Source of the DNA: Lachnospiraceae bacterium
GTDB taxonomy: Bacteria; Bacillota; Clostridia; Lachnospirales; Lachnospiraceae
DNA length: 63,250 nucleotides
Direction of reading: 5' to 3'
Assembly (NCBI GenBank): GCA_017623675.1
Contig: JAGAOO010000053.1
Coordinates: 1 to 63,250, forward strand
Positions 10,110 to 19,489 of the stretch are shown piece after piece; position 1 is the first letter of the stretch; every line of letters begins with the position of its first letter. The notes under the pieces were generated by a model. It ran no database searches. It saw nothing but the letters and a program-made list of their open reading frames with translations, and was not told where the DNA came from. The position numbers were made by a program, and so were the translations under genes.

Positions 10110-11219
10110 TTATACACTTACATTACTGATATTTACCGGAAGAATTACATAGCGGTAACTTTCATTATCATCTTTAATATAACAAGGTGCTTTTTGGTTA
10201 ATGAAATAAATACTTACCTCTTCATCATCAATAACGCGTAATGCATCCATTAACAGCTTTGGATTGAATCCAATAATCAAATCCTTACCTTCTTTTTTAA
10301 TATCCAGTTCTTCATTCATAGAACCAATAGAAGAATCAATTTTTAAATAAATATTACTATTACTGATATTTATAATAATTGGTTTTTTATCTGATTCTTT
10401 AATTAACAAGGAAGCCCTGTCTATACAATCCAAAAATTCTTTTTTGTTAATATTAATCTTTGTTTCATAATCATTGGTCAGCATCTGGTTAATCTTATAG
10501 TATTCTCCTTCCAATAATCTAGAAACTACTTTTGTCTCATTAAACTCAAAGAGAATATGCTTATCCGTAAAATAGATATCTACAAAGTCATCGACTCCGC
10601 CATCTAATATTTTACTGACATCATTTAAGGTCTTTCCCGGAACAACTACCTTTATAAATTCATGCTGTTCCTTTAATGCTACATTACGAATAGAAATACG
10701 ATGTCCGTCTAAAGAAACTATTTTTAAATTGTTTCCTTCTATTTCAAATAATTCACCACTCATTAATTTTGTGCTTTCATTTTCAACAGTAGAAAAGATT
10801 GTCTGACGTATGAATTCTTTTACTGTAAATTGAGAAAGACAAATTCCTTTGCTACGTTCTACCTCCGGTAATAGAGAAAAGTCTTCTCCTGATTTACCGG
10901 ATATTGTGAATTTTGATTTTTCACAACGGATGGTAGCCTGATAATTTTCATTGGTTTCAATTGATATTTCACTATCTGGAAGCTTACGAATAATTTCAAA
11001 AAATAATTTCGCATCAATTGCTATTTTTCCCGGTTCAATAATTGTTCCATCCACATATGTTTCAATTCCCAATTCCATATCAGTCGCCGTTAATTTAATT
11101 TTGTCCTCTGATTCTATTAGAATACATTCCAGAATAGGAAGAGTAGTTTTGTTAGAAACTGCTTTCATAACTGTATTAACAGATGAAAGTAAGACAGCTT
11201 TAGAACATGCAATTTTCAT
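10110..11219 (-). CDS. dnaN: DNA polymerase III sliding clamp (beta subunit)
   Basis: 369 residues with the three repeated clamp domains. N-terminus MKIACSKAVLLSSVNTVMKAV and the C-terminal YVILPVNIS are typical; the latter forms part of the hydrophobic pocket that binds polymerase and repair partners. It encircles DNA as a dimer and tethers PolC/DnaE. It starts 282 nt downstream of dnaA, with the origin unwinding region in between. Confidence 0.97.
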   Translation of the reverse strand: MKIACSKAVLLSSVNTVMKAVSNKTTLPILECILIESEDKIKLTATDMELGIETYVDGTIIEPGKIAIDAKLFFEIIRKLPDSEISIETNENYQATIRCEKSKFTISGKSGEDFSLLPEVERSKGICLSQFTVKEFIRQTIFSTVENESTKLMSGELFEIEGNNLKIVSLDGHRISIRNVALKEQHEFIKVVVPGKTLNDVSKILDGGVDDFVDIYFTDKHILFEFNETKVVSRLLEGEYYKINQMLTNDYETKININKKEFLDCIDRASLLIKESDKKPIIINISNSNIYLKIDSSIGSMNEELDIKKEGKDLIIGFNPKLLMDALRVIDDEEVSIYFINQKAPCYIKDDNESYRYVILPVNISNVSV

Positions 11220-11250
11220 AATGTGAAAAACTCCTTTCCCCCCGCAGGGG

Positions 11251-11282
11251 CCTTATTAATATATTAATATTTAAATTCATTT
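11251..11282. other. AT-rich DNA unwinding element of oriC
   Basis: An almost pure A/T stretch next to the DnaA-trio array, in the dnaA-dnaN gap. This is the position where B. subtilis oriC melts first. Confidence 0.6.
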
Positions 11283-11313
11283 TAGAAGTAGTATTATTAG
11301 GGGCTGTGGATAT
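11283..11313. promoter_or_regulatory. DnaA-trio array with adjacent DnaA box (origin unwinding element)
   Basis: Read on the plus strand, 11283-11300 is six in-register triplets: TAG AAG TAG TAT TAT TAG. A G-rich spacer (GGGC) follows, then a DnaA box TGTGGATAT (11305-11313, one mismatch to the consensus). Box, GC-rich spacer, repeated TAG-like trios and then AT-rich DNA is the architecture of the B. subtilis basal unwinding system. Confidence 0.75.
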
Positions 11314-11458
11314 GTTGAAAACCATCCTCAACCCTCATAAATCATAAAAAGTATGATAATTAAAACCTGTGAAAATCAACGCTATAACTTGTTGAAAAAT
11401 GATTAATTATGAACATGGAAAAATAGTTATTTATTCCTGTCGATTCTTTATAAAAAAG

Positions 11459-11467
11459 TTATTCACA
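11459..11467 (+). promoter_or_regulatory. DnaA box
   Basis: TTATTCACA, one mismatch from TTATCCACA, just after the end of dnaA in the dnaA-dnaN gap. Confidence 0.55.
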
Positions 11468-11501
11468 GAAAATAACATACAATTCACATTTCATACACAT
11501 C

Positions 11502-12860
11502 TTAAGAAGGCATTATTTTCTTCTTAATGGTTTCAATTGTAGAAACAAGGTTTTCATTTGTCTGCATGTTTAATTTGATTTTATCAATGGCATGCATAAC
11601 AGTGGAATGGTCTTTTCCTCCAAAGTAATCACCAATTGCTTCTAATGATTTCTCTGTCATAATACGACATAGATACATTGCGATTTGTCTTGCCTGGGCA
11701 ATATCAGCACTTCTTCTTGAAGATAAAATATCTTCCTTGGAAATGCCAAGATGTTCACTAACAACCTCTGTAATTAAGGAAGGAGTTATTTCTCTATTGT
11801 TATTCTTAGAAATTAAATCCTTCAGAGTTTCTTCTGCAAAAGAAACTGTAATTGGTTGATTATCTAATTTGGAAAATACATTGATTTTATTCAAAGCACC
11901 TTCCAGTTCCCGAATGTTGGAAACGATATTCATTGCAATATATTGTATTACATCATCCGGTATATTAATATGATCCTGTTCGGCACGTTTTCTAAGAATT
12001 GCCATACGTGTTTCATAATCCGGTGATTGTATATCTACAGGAAGTCCCCATTCTAAACGGGATTTAATTCTATCCTCCAGATTTTCTATTTCCTTTGGCG
12101 CCTTATCAGAGGAAATGACAATCTGCTTTCCTGCCTCATGAAGGACATTGAAGGTATGGAAGAATTCTTGTTGTGTAGACTCTTTTCCTATAATAAATTG
12201 GATATCATCCAGTAATAACAAATCAATGTTACGGTATTTATTCCGAAATTCTTCTGTTTTATTCTTTTTTAATGCTTCAATCAATTCATTGGTAAAGGTT
12301 TCACTGGTAACATAAAGTACCTTTGCATTTTTATTGTGTTGTAATACATAATGACCTACGGAATGCATTAAATGGGTTTTACCAAGTCCAACACCACCAT
12401 ATAAAAATAATGGATTAAATGCCTGAGCCGGTGCTTCAGCTACAGCAACACAGGCAGCGTGTGCATGACGATTATTATCACCAACTACAAATGTATCAAA
12501 GGTATAACGAGGATTCAGATTACTTGCTTCCATATTATATTCCATATGACTTCCTGCATTGGAAGAAGGAACAGCTTCATTTTCAATATCATCCGGAGAA
12601 GTGATAAAACAAATATCAAAATCTTCATTCATGACAATTTGAATAGATGCTTTAATAAACATGTCATACATTTTTGTTTTTAAGAAATCAATACCTCTTT
12701 GTCCAAGTGTTGAATCTGCCAATAGATAAATTGTATGATCCTTTACATCATATATCTTAAGTGGACGAATCCATGTATTAATTGTAATTGGAGCAACTCC
12801 ATGCTCTAATTGAATCGAATATAAAATTTTTTCCCAGTTTTCTTCAATCTTCTCTTTCAT
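11502..12860 (-). CDS. dnaA: chromosomal replication initiator DnaA
   Basis: 452 residues. Domain I (1-85) is followed by a short linker. The AAA+ domain has Walker A GGVGLGKT at 155-162 and Walker B LLLLDDIQF near 218. The C-terminal DNA-binding domain carries the signature GGKDHSTVMHAIDKI. It binds the DnaA boxes on both sides of its own gene, opens the origin and is probably autoregulated through them. First gene of the replication operon. Confidence 0.98.
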   Translation of the reverse strand: MKEKIEENWEKILYSIQLEHGVAPITINTWIRPLKIYDVKDHTIYLLADSTLGQRGIDFLKTKMYDMFIKASIQIVMNEDFDICFITSPDDIENEAVPSSNAGSHMEYNMEASNLNPRYTFDTFVVGDNNRHAHAACVAVAEAPAQAFNPLFLYGGVGLGKTHLMHSVGHYVLQHNKNAKVLYVTSETFTNELIEALKKNKTEEFRNKYRNIDLLLLDDIQFIIGKESTQQEFFHTFNVLHEAGKQIVISSDKAPKEIENLEDRIKSRLEWGLPVDIQSPDYETRMAILRKRAEQDHINIPDDVIQYIAMNIVSNIRELEGALNKINVFSKLDNQPITVSFAEETLKDLISKNNNREITPSLITEVVSEHLGISKEDILSSRRSADIAQARQIAMYLCRIMTEKSLEAIGDYFGGKDHSTVMHAIDKIKLNMQTNENLVSTIETIKKKIMPS

Positions 12861-12932
12861 AAAAGAAAACGACCTTTCAATCTATTATTTATAGTAACAA
12901 AAATATAAATGTGGGCAAAAAGACCCATATAT

Positions 12933-12961
12933 AATATATAACAATTTTGAATTTTTCGCAA
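12933..12961 (-). promoter_or_regulatory. probable dnaA promoter
   Basis: Minus strand: -35 TTGCGA (12956-12961), 17-nt spacer, -10 TATATT (12933-12938), about 75 nt upstream of the dnaA start. Confidence 0.5.
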
Positions 12962-13026
12962 GGAAAAGGGGAATTTTTCCGTAAGTGTTTTACATAATCT
13001 GTTTCACATAATTATGTAAAATTATG

Positions 13027-13135
13027 TAATTCACAATGAAAATATATGTAAATACGATAAAAAAACGAAAAAATCAGCGAAAAATCCACATTGAAAAAGT
13101 GAGTTTTCCACAGGTTATACACAAATTGTGAATAA
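13027..13135. promoter_or_regulatory. oriC DnaA-box cluster upstream of dnaA
   Basis: The 454-bp gene-free gap between dnaA and rpmH holds a cluster of DnaA-box-like 9-mers: 13027-13035 (TAATTCACA), 13082-13090 (AAATCCACA), 13104-13112 (TTTTCCACA), 13115-13123 (TTATACACA) and, inverted, 13127-13135 (TGTGAATAA). The last three lie within 32 bp. With the dnaA-dnaN gap they form a bipartite origin. The rest of the gap is AT-rich and contains the two divergent promoters. Confidence 0.75.
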
Positions 13136-13195
13136 CATTATGTTAATTGAAAAATAAATCTTACTAAAAAGTTTCTTCAATATTTAAATTAATTC

Positions 13196-13224
13196 TTGAC
13201 TGTTGCAAGGGTTTTCCATATAAT
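13196..13224 (+). promoter_or_regulatory. rpmH promoter
   Basis: -35 TTGACT (13196-13201), 17-nt spacer, perfect -10 TATAAT (13219-13224). It is 90 nt upstream of rpmH. Confidence 0.8.
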
Positions 13225-13314
13225 AAACTAGGTGTTTTTTCAAAAAGCCATATTTGAAAAAAATAAGAATAGTTAAATATAGATTTAACTAATGTTCGAA
13301 GGAGGTGTATAGGT

Positions 13315-13449
13315 ATGAAGATGACATTCCAGCCAAAGAAGAGATCACATGCTAGAGTTCATGGATTCAGAAAGAGAATGAGTACTGCTAATGGCAGAAA
13401 AGTATTATCTGCAAGAAGAGCAAAAGGTAGAAAACGTTTATCAGCATAG
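13315..13449 (+). CDS. rpmH: 50S ribosomal protein L34
   Basis: A 44-residue, very basic protein ([20 protein letters not shown]... to ...[11 protein letters not shown]) that matches bacterial L34 over its whole length. A strong Shine-Dalgarno (GGAGGTG, 13301-13307) precedes the ATG. It is the first gene on the plus-strand side of the origin, followed by rnpA as in nearly all bacteria. Confidence 0.98.
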   Translation: MKMTFQPKKRSHARVHGFRKRMSTANGRKVLSARRAKGRKRLSA

Positions 13450-13471
13450 TTCGCAGAAAAGCGAGTAAAGC

Positions 13472-13501
13472 ATAATCTCACAGTTTTCGCTGTGAGATTA
13501 T
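13472..13501 (+). terminator. rpmH-rnpA intergenic hairpin
   Basis: Perfect 12-bp stem (ATAATCTCACAG / CTGTGAGATTAT) with a 6-nt loop, then TTGTATAG. The T-tract is short, so it probably attenuates or processes the transcript and sets the high rpmH to rnpA ratio rather than stopping all transcription. Confidence 0.6.
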
Positions 13502-13518
13502 TTGTATAGGGAAAAAAA

Positions 13519-13854
13519 ATGAAACACTATAATTCTTTGAAAAACAGAAAAGAATTTGGAAACGTATATCAGTGCGGCAAGTCATTTGCCAATAAGTATT
13601 TGGTGATGTACGTCTTGGAGAATCAGGATAAAGAGAATCGACTTGGTATTTCTGTAAGTAAGAAAGTTGGAAATAGTGTAATCCGGCATCGCATTACAAG
13701 ACTTATAAGAGAAAGCTATCGGTTACATCAGGTGGAATTAAAGGCCGGTTATGATATTGTAATTGTTGCCAGAGTAAATGTAAAAGGATGTAATTATTGG
13801 GATGTAGAGAGTGCATTTATGCATTTGGCAAAGTTGCATCATATATTACAGTAG
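13519..13854 (+). CDS. rnpA: ribonuclease P protein component
   Basis: 111 residues, basic. It shows the RNase P protein fold markers: LKNRKEFGNVYQCGKSF near the N-terminus and the RNR-like motif VIRHRITRLIRESYR. It binds the catalytic RNA and pre-tRNA leaders to help 5' processing. Position after rpmH and before yidD is the conserved order. Confidence 0.95.
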   Translation: MKHYNSLKNRKEFGNVYQCGKSFANKYLVMYVLENQDKENRLGISVSKKVGNSVIRHRITRLIRESYRLHQVELKAGYDIVIVARVNVKGCNYWDVESAFMHLAKLHHILQ

Positions 13855-13900
13855 TTTATATCTATAGCAAATAAAAATATTATTAAAGAAGATGATGATT

Positions 13901-14113
13901 ATGAAAAAGATATGTTTGAAGTTGATTCGTTTTTATCAGATTTTTTTGTCACCCTTAAAGGGTCATGGAACTTGTAAATTTTACCCGACGTGTTCCCAGT
14001 ATGCAATTGAAGCAATTCAAAAATATGGCGTATGGAAAGGCATCTTATTAGCAGGCTGGCGGATACTTCGATGCAACCCGTTCTCCAAGGGTGGATATGA
14101 TCCGGTTCCATAA
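13901..14113 (+). CDS. yidD: membrane protein insertion efficiency factor YidD
   Basis: About 70 residues with an amphipathic N-terminal helix ([14 protein letters not shown]) and the family motif [19 protein letters not shown]...[19 protein letters not shown] with three conserved cysteines. It assists YidC/Sec membrane insertion. Three ATGs lie close together; I place the start at 13901 because AAAGAAG then has a usable spacing, while at 13892 it would abut the start codon. Confidence 0.92.
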   Translation: MKKICLKLIRFYQIFLSPLKGHGTCKFYPTCSQYAIEAIQKYGVWKGILLAGWRILRCNPFSKGGYDPVP

Positions 14114-14125
14114 ATATGAAACACG

Positions 14126-14176
14126 ACTCTTAAATAAGAGTATCGTACAACGCGGGTTATGTGTTCGACACATAAC
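14126..14176 (+). other. two small hairpins in the yidC leader
   Basis: 14126-14141 (ACTCTTAAATAAGAGT) and 14156-14176 (GTTATGTG, TTCGA, CACATAAC) are inverted repeats between yidD and yidC. The second ends just before the yidC Shine-Dalgarno (AAGGAGG). Neither has a T-tract, so a role in translation or RNA stability is more likely than termination. Confidence 0.4.
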
Positions 14177-14190
14177 ATAAGGAGGTTAAT

Positions 14191-15468
14191 ATGGTTTTTT
14201 TAACTGCACAGGGAGGTTTTTTAGGCCCCTTTTGTTGGCTGTTAGGAAAGATTCTGAATTTAATATACGAAGGCTTTGCTTCTATTGGAATTGAGAACCT
14301 GGCACTTTGTATTATAGCGTTTACTGTTGTTGTAAAACTGATTTTACTTCCATTTACCTTAAGACAACAGAAGGGTACGAAAATTAATCAGTATATACAG
14401 CCGGAAATTCAGAAAATTCAAAAAAAGTATAAGAATAAAACAGATCAGGAATCCATGCTGAAGCAACAGCAGGAAACTCAGGAAGTGTATAGAAAATATG
14501 GAACCAGTATGACCAGTGGCTGTCTGCTTTCCTTTATTCAGCTTCCGATTATTTATGCATTATATCGAGTAATTTATAATATACCTGCATATGTACCGGC
14601 AATTAAGCAATTATATACTCCGATTGCAGAACAGATTTTGAAGGTAAATGATTATTCAACAATCCTTTCAACATTTGTTTCAGATAATAAGATTAATACA
14701 GCATCAAAAGCAATTAATACATTATCAAAACTAGATGCAGGTGCTGTAACGGATAATCATATCATTGATGTTATTTCTCAATTTAGTTTAAGCCAATGGG
14801 AATCCTTTGGAAACCTGGTTACAGAACATACGGGATTAATCGATGCAATTGCTACGAATGTTCCTCATATTAATAATCTGAACCAATTCATTCTGGGTAT
14901 TAATATATCGGAGGCACCAGGCTGGAAAATCAGTTGGGCATTATTGATTCCTATTTCAGCAGCATTGTTCCAGTTCTTGAGTACCAAGGTCATGCCAACA
15001 CCTCAGACTGACAACAGTGATCCTACAGCAGCACAAACGGCTGCTATGTCCAAGTCTATGTTATACACAATGCCAATTATGTCATTATTCTTCTGTATAA
15101 CATTACCGGCAGGTATTGGTATCTACTGGACCATGAGTGCATTAATCAGTTTATTGATTCAAGTAGGTATTAATATCTACTATGATAAGATTGCTGATAT
15201 GGATAAGATTCTGGAAAAGCAGATGGAAAAGGCAAAGAAGAAGAAAAAGAAAAATAAGAAATCATTTATGGAAAAAATGATGGAAGCTGCCGGAGCGGCA
15301 GAAAGCACAAGTAATTCTGCAAATAGCGTTGCAGGTACCAATTTGAAAAGTTATAATAATACATCTTCTGCAAATAGCGAAACTGTTACTTATCGAAAGG
15401 GAAGTATTGCTTCCAAGGCAAATATTATGCAACAGTATAATACCAATCAGAAGAATAAGGAGGAGTAG
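14191..15468 (+). CDS. yidC: membrane protein insertase YidC/Oxa1/SpoIIIJ
   Basis: 425 residues with the five-helix YidC core: hydrophobic segments at about residues 10-30, 40-60 (ENLALCIIAFTVVVKLILLPFTL), 110-130, 245-265 and 290-320. The cytoplasmic loop after helix 1 is charged and coiled (QPEIQKIQKKYKNK). The C-terminus is a lysine-rich and then Ser/Asn-rich tail of ~90 residues, expected to contact ribosomes. The extracellular loop between helices 2 and 3 is long. It inserts membrane proteins with or without SecYEG. It is followed by jag with a 2-nt gap. Confidence 0.95.
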   Translation: MVFLTAQGGFLGPFCWLLGKILNLIYEGFASIGIENLALCIIAFTVVVKLILLPFTLRQQKGTKINQYIQPEIQKIQKKYKNKTDQESMLKQQQETQEVYRKYGTSMTSGCLLSFIQLPIIYALYRVIYNIPAYVPAIKQLYTPIAEQILKVNDYSTILSTFVSDNKINTASKAINTLSKLDAGAVTDNHIIDVISQFSLSQWESFGNLVTEHTGLIDAIATNVPHINNLNQFILGINISEAPGWKISWALLIPISAALFQFLSTKVMPTPQTDNSDPTAAQTAAMSKSMLYTMPIMSLFFCITLPAGIGIYWTMSALISLLIQVGINIYYDKIADMDKILEKQMEKAKKKKKKNKKSFMEKMMEAAGAAESTSNSANSVAGTNLKSYNNTSSANSETVTYRKGSIASKANIMQQYNTNQKNKEE

Positions 15469-15470
15469 AG

Positions 15471-16103
15471 ATGGAATTTATCGAGTTTAAAGGAAAAAAC
15501 GTTGATGATGCGATTACAGAAGCTTCTATTCATTTCGGTATTGCCAGTGATGAATTAATATATGAAGTTATTGATAAGGGAAGCACCGGTATCTTAGGTT
15601 TTATTAATACCAAGCCTGCTATTATTCGTGCTAAAAAGAAGGACTCCTTTGAAGATATTATATTAGAATTCTTAGAAAATCTGTTTAAGGTTATGGGTGT
15701 TGAAACCGTTGTAGATATTAACTACAATGAGGAAGAAAAGACGATGGATATCAACCTGACCGGTCCGGAAATGGGTGTATTAATCGGTAAGAGAGGACAG
15801 ACCCTGGATGCGTTACAAAAGATTGTACAGTCAGTTGTAAACAAGCATAGTGAAGAGTTTATCCGGGTAAAATTAGATACAGAAAATTACCGTGCAAGAA
15901 GAAGAGATACCTTAGAGAATCTCGCAAAGAATATTGCATATAAGGTAAAGCGTACCAAGAAGTCTGTAGTATTAGAACCAATGAATCCATATGAAAGACG
16001 GATTATTCACTCCGCACTTCAGAATGATAAGTATGTAAGTACCAGAAGTGAAGGTGAGGAGCCATTCAGAAGAGTTGTTATTTACTATAATCGTGCAAAA
16101 TAA
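15471..16103 (+). CDS. jag: RNA-binding protein Jag/KhpB (SpoIIIJ-associated)
   Basis: 210 residues: Jag N-terminal domain (1-55, FKGKNVDDAITEA...GSTGILGF), KH domain with GxxG loop (MGVLIGKRGQTLDAL, about 100-115) and R3H domain (LEPMNPYERRIIHSALQ, about 165-195). It is an RNA-binding partner of KhpA that affects cell division and wall synthesis in other Firmicutes. A strong SD (AAGGAGG) overlaps the end of yidC. Confidence 0.95.
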   Translation: MEFIEFKGKNVDDAITEASIHFGIASDELIYEVIDKGSTGILGFINTKPAIIRAKKKDSFEDIILEFLENLFKVMGVETVVDINYNEEEKTMDINLTGPEMGVLIGKRGQTLDALQKIVQSVVNKHSEEFIRVKLDTENYRARRRDTLENLAKNIAYKVKRTKKSVVLEPMNPYERRIIHSALQNDKYVSTRSEGEEPFRRVVIYYNRAK

Positions 16104-16123
16104 GCAGTAACATAGTAAAACAT

Positions 16124-16166
16124 GGGGCAAATGCAAAATAAGAGAAGGTTTATTTTGTATTGCCCC
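16124..16166 (+). terminator. terminator after jag
   Basis: Long stem (GGGGCAA...CAAAATAA / TTATTTTG...TTGCCCC) followed by TTTTTTC. It ends the rpmH-jag transcript, so mnmE must have its own start downstream. Confidence 0.85.
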
Positions 16167-16219
16167 TTTTTCGTTTAAGAGCTAAAGATTAAAAGAAAGA
16201 AAAAGGAAGGAGGTTTCTT

Positions 16220-17599
16220 ATGTTTCAAAAGGATACAATTGCGGCAATCGCAACCGGAATGACCAATGCAGGGATTGGAATTATCAGAGTAAGTGGAGCA
16301 GAATCAATTCAGATTGTTGATTCCATATTTCACGCAAAACAAGCAGGAAAAACACTTGTTGATTTACCTGGATATTCTGCTTTATTTGGCAATATCTGTG
16401 ATGGTGATTGTGTGTTGGATGAGGCGATTTGTCTGGTTATGAGGGCACCGAATTCTTATACCACTGAGGATGTCGTAGAGATTCAATGTCATGGGGGAAT
16501 TGTTATGCTCCGAAGGATATTGGAATTGGTGATTCGTTCCGGTGCCAGAGCAGCAGAACCGGGAGAATTTACGAAACGTGCATTCCTAGGCGGGCGTATT
16601 GATATTACCCAGGCAGAGTCTGTTATGGACATGATACATGCTAAGAATGAATTGGCAGCACGTTCTTCTGCAACCCAGTTACAGGGAAAGTTATCAGAAA
16701 AAATTAAAGCACTACGTGCTATGATTTTGAATCATATTGCGTATATTGAATCTGCTTTAGATGATCCGGAAAATTACAGTCTGGAAGGATATAGTGAAGA
16801 ATTAAAGCTTCAAGTGGAAGAAACGATTAACCAGGTGAAAGCACTTCTCTCTACAGCAGAAGAGGGTAAGATGATAAAAGAGGGAATACGAACCGTTATT
16901 TTAGGAAAACCAAATGCAGGAAAATCCTCCCTTCTAAATCAATTATTGGGAGAAGAACGTGCAATTGTAACAGAAGTAGCAGGAACCACCAGAGACACTT
17001 TGGAAGAGGATGTGGTTATTCAGGGAATTCCTCTTAAAATAATCGACACTGCAGGGATTCATGATACCGTTGATATTGTGGAAAAGATTGGTGTGGATAA
17101 AGCGAAAAACAGTATGGAAGAGGCGGATTTAATTCTGTATGTTGTAGATGGTGCAAGACCCCTGGATGATGATGATATGCAGATTATGAGCCTTTTAAAA
17201 GACCGGAAGGTTATTACAATTATCAATAAGATTGATATGGAACAGGTAGTGGATAAAGAGTGGATAACTTCGAAATTACACACATCCGTTGTGGAAATCT
17301 CGGCAAAAACAGGAGATGGGGTTCAGGATTTATATGAATGCTTGAAGAATCTGTTCTTCCATGGTAAGCTGACCATGAATGATGAGGTTTATATTACGAA
17401 TCTCCGTCATAAGCAGGGGTTAATGGAAACCATTGAAAGCCTGCAGCGAGTATTAGATAGTATTGAACAACAGATGCCGGAGGATTTTCTGACCATTGAT
17501 TTGATGGCAGCATATGAACAGTTGGGATATATTCTGGGAGAGTCCTTAGGAGATGATTTGGCAAATGAAATATTCAGTAAATTCTGTATGGGAAAATAG
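16220..17599 (+). CDS. mnmE: tRNA modification GTPase MnmE
   Basis: 459 residues. The N-terminal formyl-THF-binding domain (1-120) contains [20 protein letters not shown]. The helical domain is interrupted by a G domain (about 215-375) with [16 protein letters not shown] and NKID motifs. The last residues FCMGK match the C-terminal C-x-GK signature. With MnmG it makes 5-carboxymethylaminomethyl-uridine at U34 of several tRNAs. Strong SD (AAGGAGG) at 16207-16213; mnmG follows after 17 nt. Confidence 0.97.
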   Translation: MFQKDTIAAIATGMTNAGIGIIRVSGAESIQIVDSIFHAKQAGKTLVDLPGYSALFGNICDGDCVLDEAICLVMRAPNSYTTEDVVEIQCHGGIVMLRRILELVIRSGARAAEPGEFTKRAFLGGRIDITQAESVMDMIHAKNELAARSSATQLQGKLSEKIKALRAMILNHIAYIESALDDPENYSLEGYSEELKLQVEETINQVKALLSTAEEGKMIKEGIRTVILGKPNAGKSSLLNQLLGEERAIVTEVAGTTRDTLEEDVVIQGIPLKIIDTAGIHDTVDIVEKIGVDKAKNSMEEADLILYVVDGARPLDDDDMQIMSLLKDRKVITIINKIDMEQVVDKEWITSKLHTSVVEISAKTGDGVQDLYECLKNLFFHGKLTMNDEVYITNLRHKQGLMETIESLQRVLDSIEQQMPEDFLTIDLMAAYEQLGYILGESLGDDLANEIFSKFCMGK

Positions 17600-17616
17600 G
17601 AAGGATGCGAAACAGT

Positions 17617-19485
17617 ATGCCACAGATAGAAGAAACCTATGATGTTGTTGTCGTGGGAGCCGGACACGCAGGTTGTGAAGCGGCTTTGGCAGCAGCAAGA
17701 ATGGGATTAGAAACAATTATATTTACGGTAAGCATGGACAGTGTAGCAATGATGCCATGTAATCCCAATGTAGGAGGAAGTTCAAAGGGACATTTGGTAC
17801 GGGAGATTGATGCCTTAGGTGGAGAAATGGGTAAGAATATTGATAAAACCTATATTCAGTCTAAGATGTTAAATGAATCCAAGGGACCGGCAGTTCATTC
17901 CTTACGGGCACAGGCAGACAAAGCAGAATATTCCAGAGCTATGAGAATGGTTTTGCAGCAGACCGACCACCTTACGCTTCGACAGGCTGAAGTGTCTGGA
18001 ATTATGGCAGAAGGGTCTACGGTAACCGGTGTAAAAACATTTTCCGGGGGTACCTATTATGCAAAGGCTGTTATCCTGTGTACAGGAGTATACCTGAAAG
18101 CACGCTGTATCCATGGGGATGTTAGTTATCCAACCGGGCCAAATGGTTTGCAGGCGGCTAATCATTTAACGGAATCACTGGTAAATCTGGGGATTCCGGT
18201 ACGTCGGTTCAAGACGGGGACTCCGGCACGAATTGATAAGCGAAGTATTGATTTTTCTAAAATGGAAGAGCAGAAGGGTGACGAACGGATTGTTCCTTTT
18301 TCTTTTACCAATACGGAAGAGGATATTAAACGGGACCAGGTTTCCTGTTGGTTAACCTATACCAATGAAACAACCCACTCGATTATTCGAAGTAATATTG
18401 ACCGTTCTCCATTATTTTCCGGTGCGATTGAGGGCACGGGACCGAGATATTGTCCATCGATTGAAGATAAGGTTATGAAGTTTCCTGATAAAGACCGTCA
18501 TCAGGTGTTTATTGAGCCGGAAGGGGAATATACCAATGAAATGTACGTGGGCGGAATGTCCAGTTCTTTACCGGAGGATGTTCAGTATGCCATGTACCGG
18601 AGTGTGCCGGGTTTGGAGCATGCTAAGATTGTAAGAAATGCATATGCGATAGAATATGATTGTATTGACGCGACCCAGTTAAAGCCTTCCTTGGAATTCC
18701 GGCAGTTTGACGGATTGTTTGCAGCAGGTCAGTTCAATGGAAGTTCCGGCTATGAAGAAGCTGCAGCCCAAGGATTTATGGCAGGTGTGAATGCGGCAAG
18801 AAAAATTCAGGGAAAAGAACCGGTTATATTAGATCGTTCACAGGCATATATCGGAGTGTTAATTGATGATTTGGTAACAAAGAAAACTATGGAGCCATAT
18901 CGAATGATGACCTCCCGGGCAGAGTACCGGTTGTTGCTTCGTCAGGATAATGCAGACCTTCGATTAACGGATATTGGATATGAGATTGGTTTGATTGATG
19001 AGGAACGGTATGCGAAATTTAATGCTAAGAGAAGCACCATTGAATCCGAACTGCAACGGCTGGAATCTATTACCGTAGGTGCGAATAAGGAAATACAACA
19101 ATTCTTAGAACGTGTGGGAAGTACGCCATTAAAGACGGCGGCAACATTAGCGGATCTGATTCGCCGACCGGAATTAAGTTATGAATTAATTGCACCGATT
19201 GATAAGCATCGTCAGGAATTACCGGCAGATGTCATCGAGCAGGTAAATATCAATTTGAAATATGAGGGATATATTAAACGGCAGCAACAACAGGTGGAGC
19301 ATTTCAAGAAACTGGAAAAGAAGATGATACCATCCGATATTGATTATGATGATGTTCATAATCTGAGAAAGGAAGCAAGACAGAAACTAAAAGCAATTCG
19401 TCCGGCTTCTGTTGGACAGGCATCCAGAATTTCCGGTGTATCACCGGCAGATATTTCTGTGTTGTTAATATATCTGGGAATGTAG
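17617..19485 (+). CDS. mnmG: tRNA uridine 5-carboxymethylaminomethyl modification enzyme MnmG
   Basis: About 622 residues. FAD-binding Rossmann motif [20 protein letters not shown] is at the N-terminus. The family signatures [11 protein letters not shown] and CDATQLKP-like region ([13 protein letters not shown]) follow, with the helical C-terminal MnmE-binding domain at the end. It acts as a flavoenzyme complex with MnmE. An upstream in-frame ATG at 17605 directly abuts the AGGAAGG ribosome site, so I use the second ATG at 17617. Confidence 0.96.
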   Translation: MPQIEETYDVVVVGAGHAGCEAALAAARMGLETIIFTVSMDSVAMMPCNPNVGGSSKGHLVREIDALGGEMGKNIDKTYIQSKMLNESKGPAVHSLRAQADKAEYSRAMRMVLQQTDHLTLRQAEVSGIMAEGSTVTGVKTFSGGTYYAKAVILCTGVYLKARCIHGDVSYPTGPNGLQAANHLTESLVNLGIPVRRFKTGTPARIDKRSIDFSKMEEQKGDERIVPFSFTNTEEDIKRDQVSCWLTYTNETTHSIIRSNIDRSPLFSGAIEGTGPRYCPSIEDKVMKFPDKDRHQVFIEPEGEYTNEMYVGGMSSSLPEDVQYAMYRSVPGLEHAKIVRNAYAIEYDCIDATQLKPSLEFRQFDGLFAAGQFNGSSGYEEAAAQGFMAGVNAARKIQGKEPVILDRSQAYIGVLIDDLVTKKTMEPYRMMTSRAEYRLLLRQDNADLRLTDIGYEIGLIDEERYAKFNAKRSTIESELQRLESITVGANKEIQQFLERVGSTPLKTAATLADLIRRPELSYELIAPIDKHRQELPADVIEQVNINLKYEGYIKRQQQQVEHFKKLEKKMIPSDIDYDDVHNLRKEARQKLKAIRPASVGQASRISGVSPADISVLLIYLGM

Positions 19486-19489
19486 GTGG

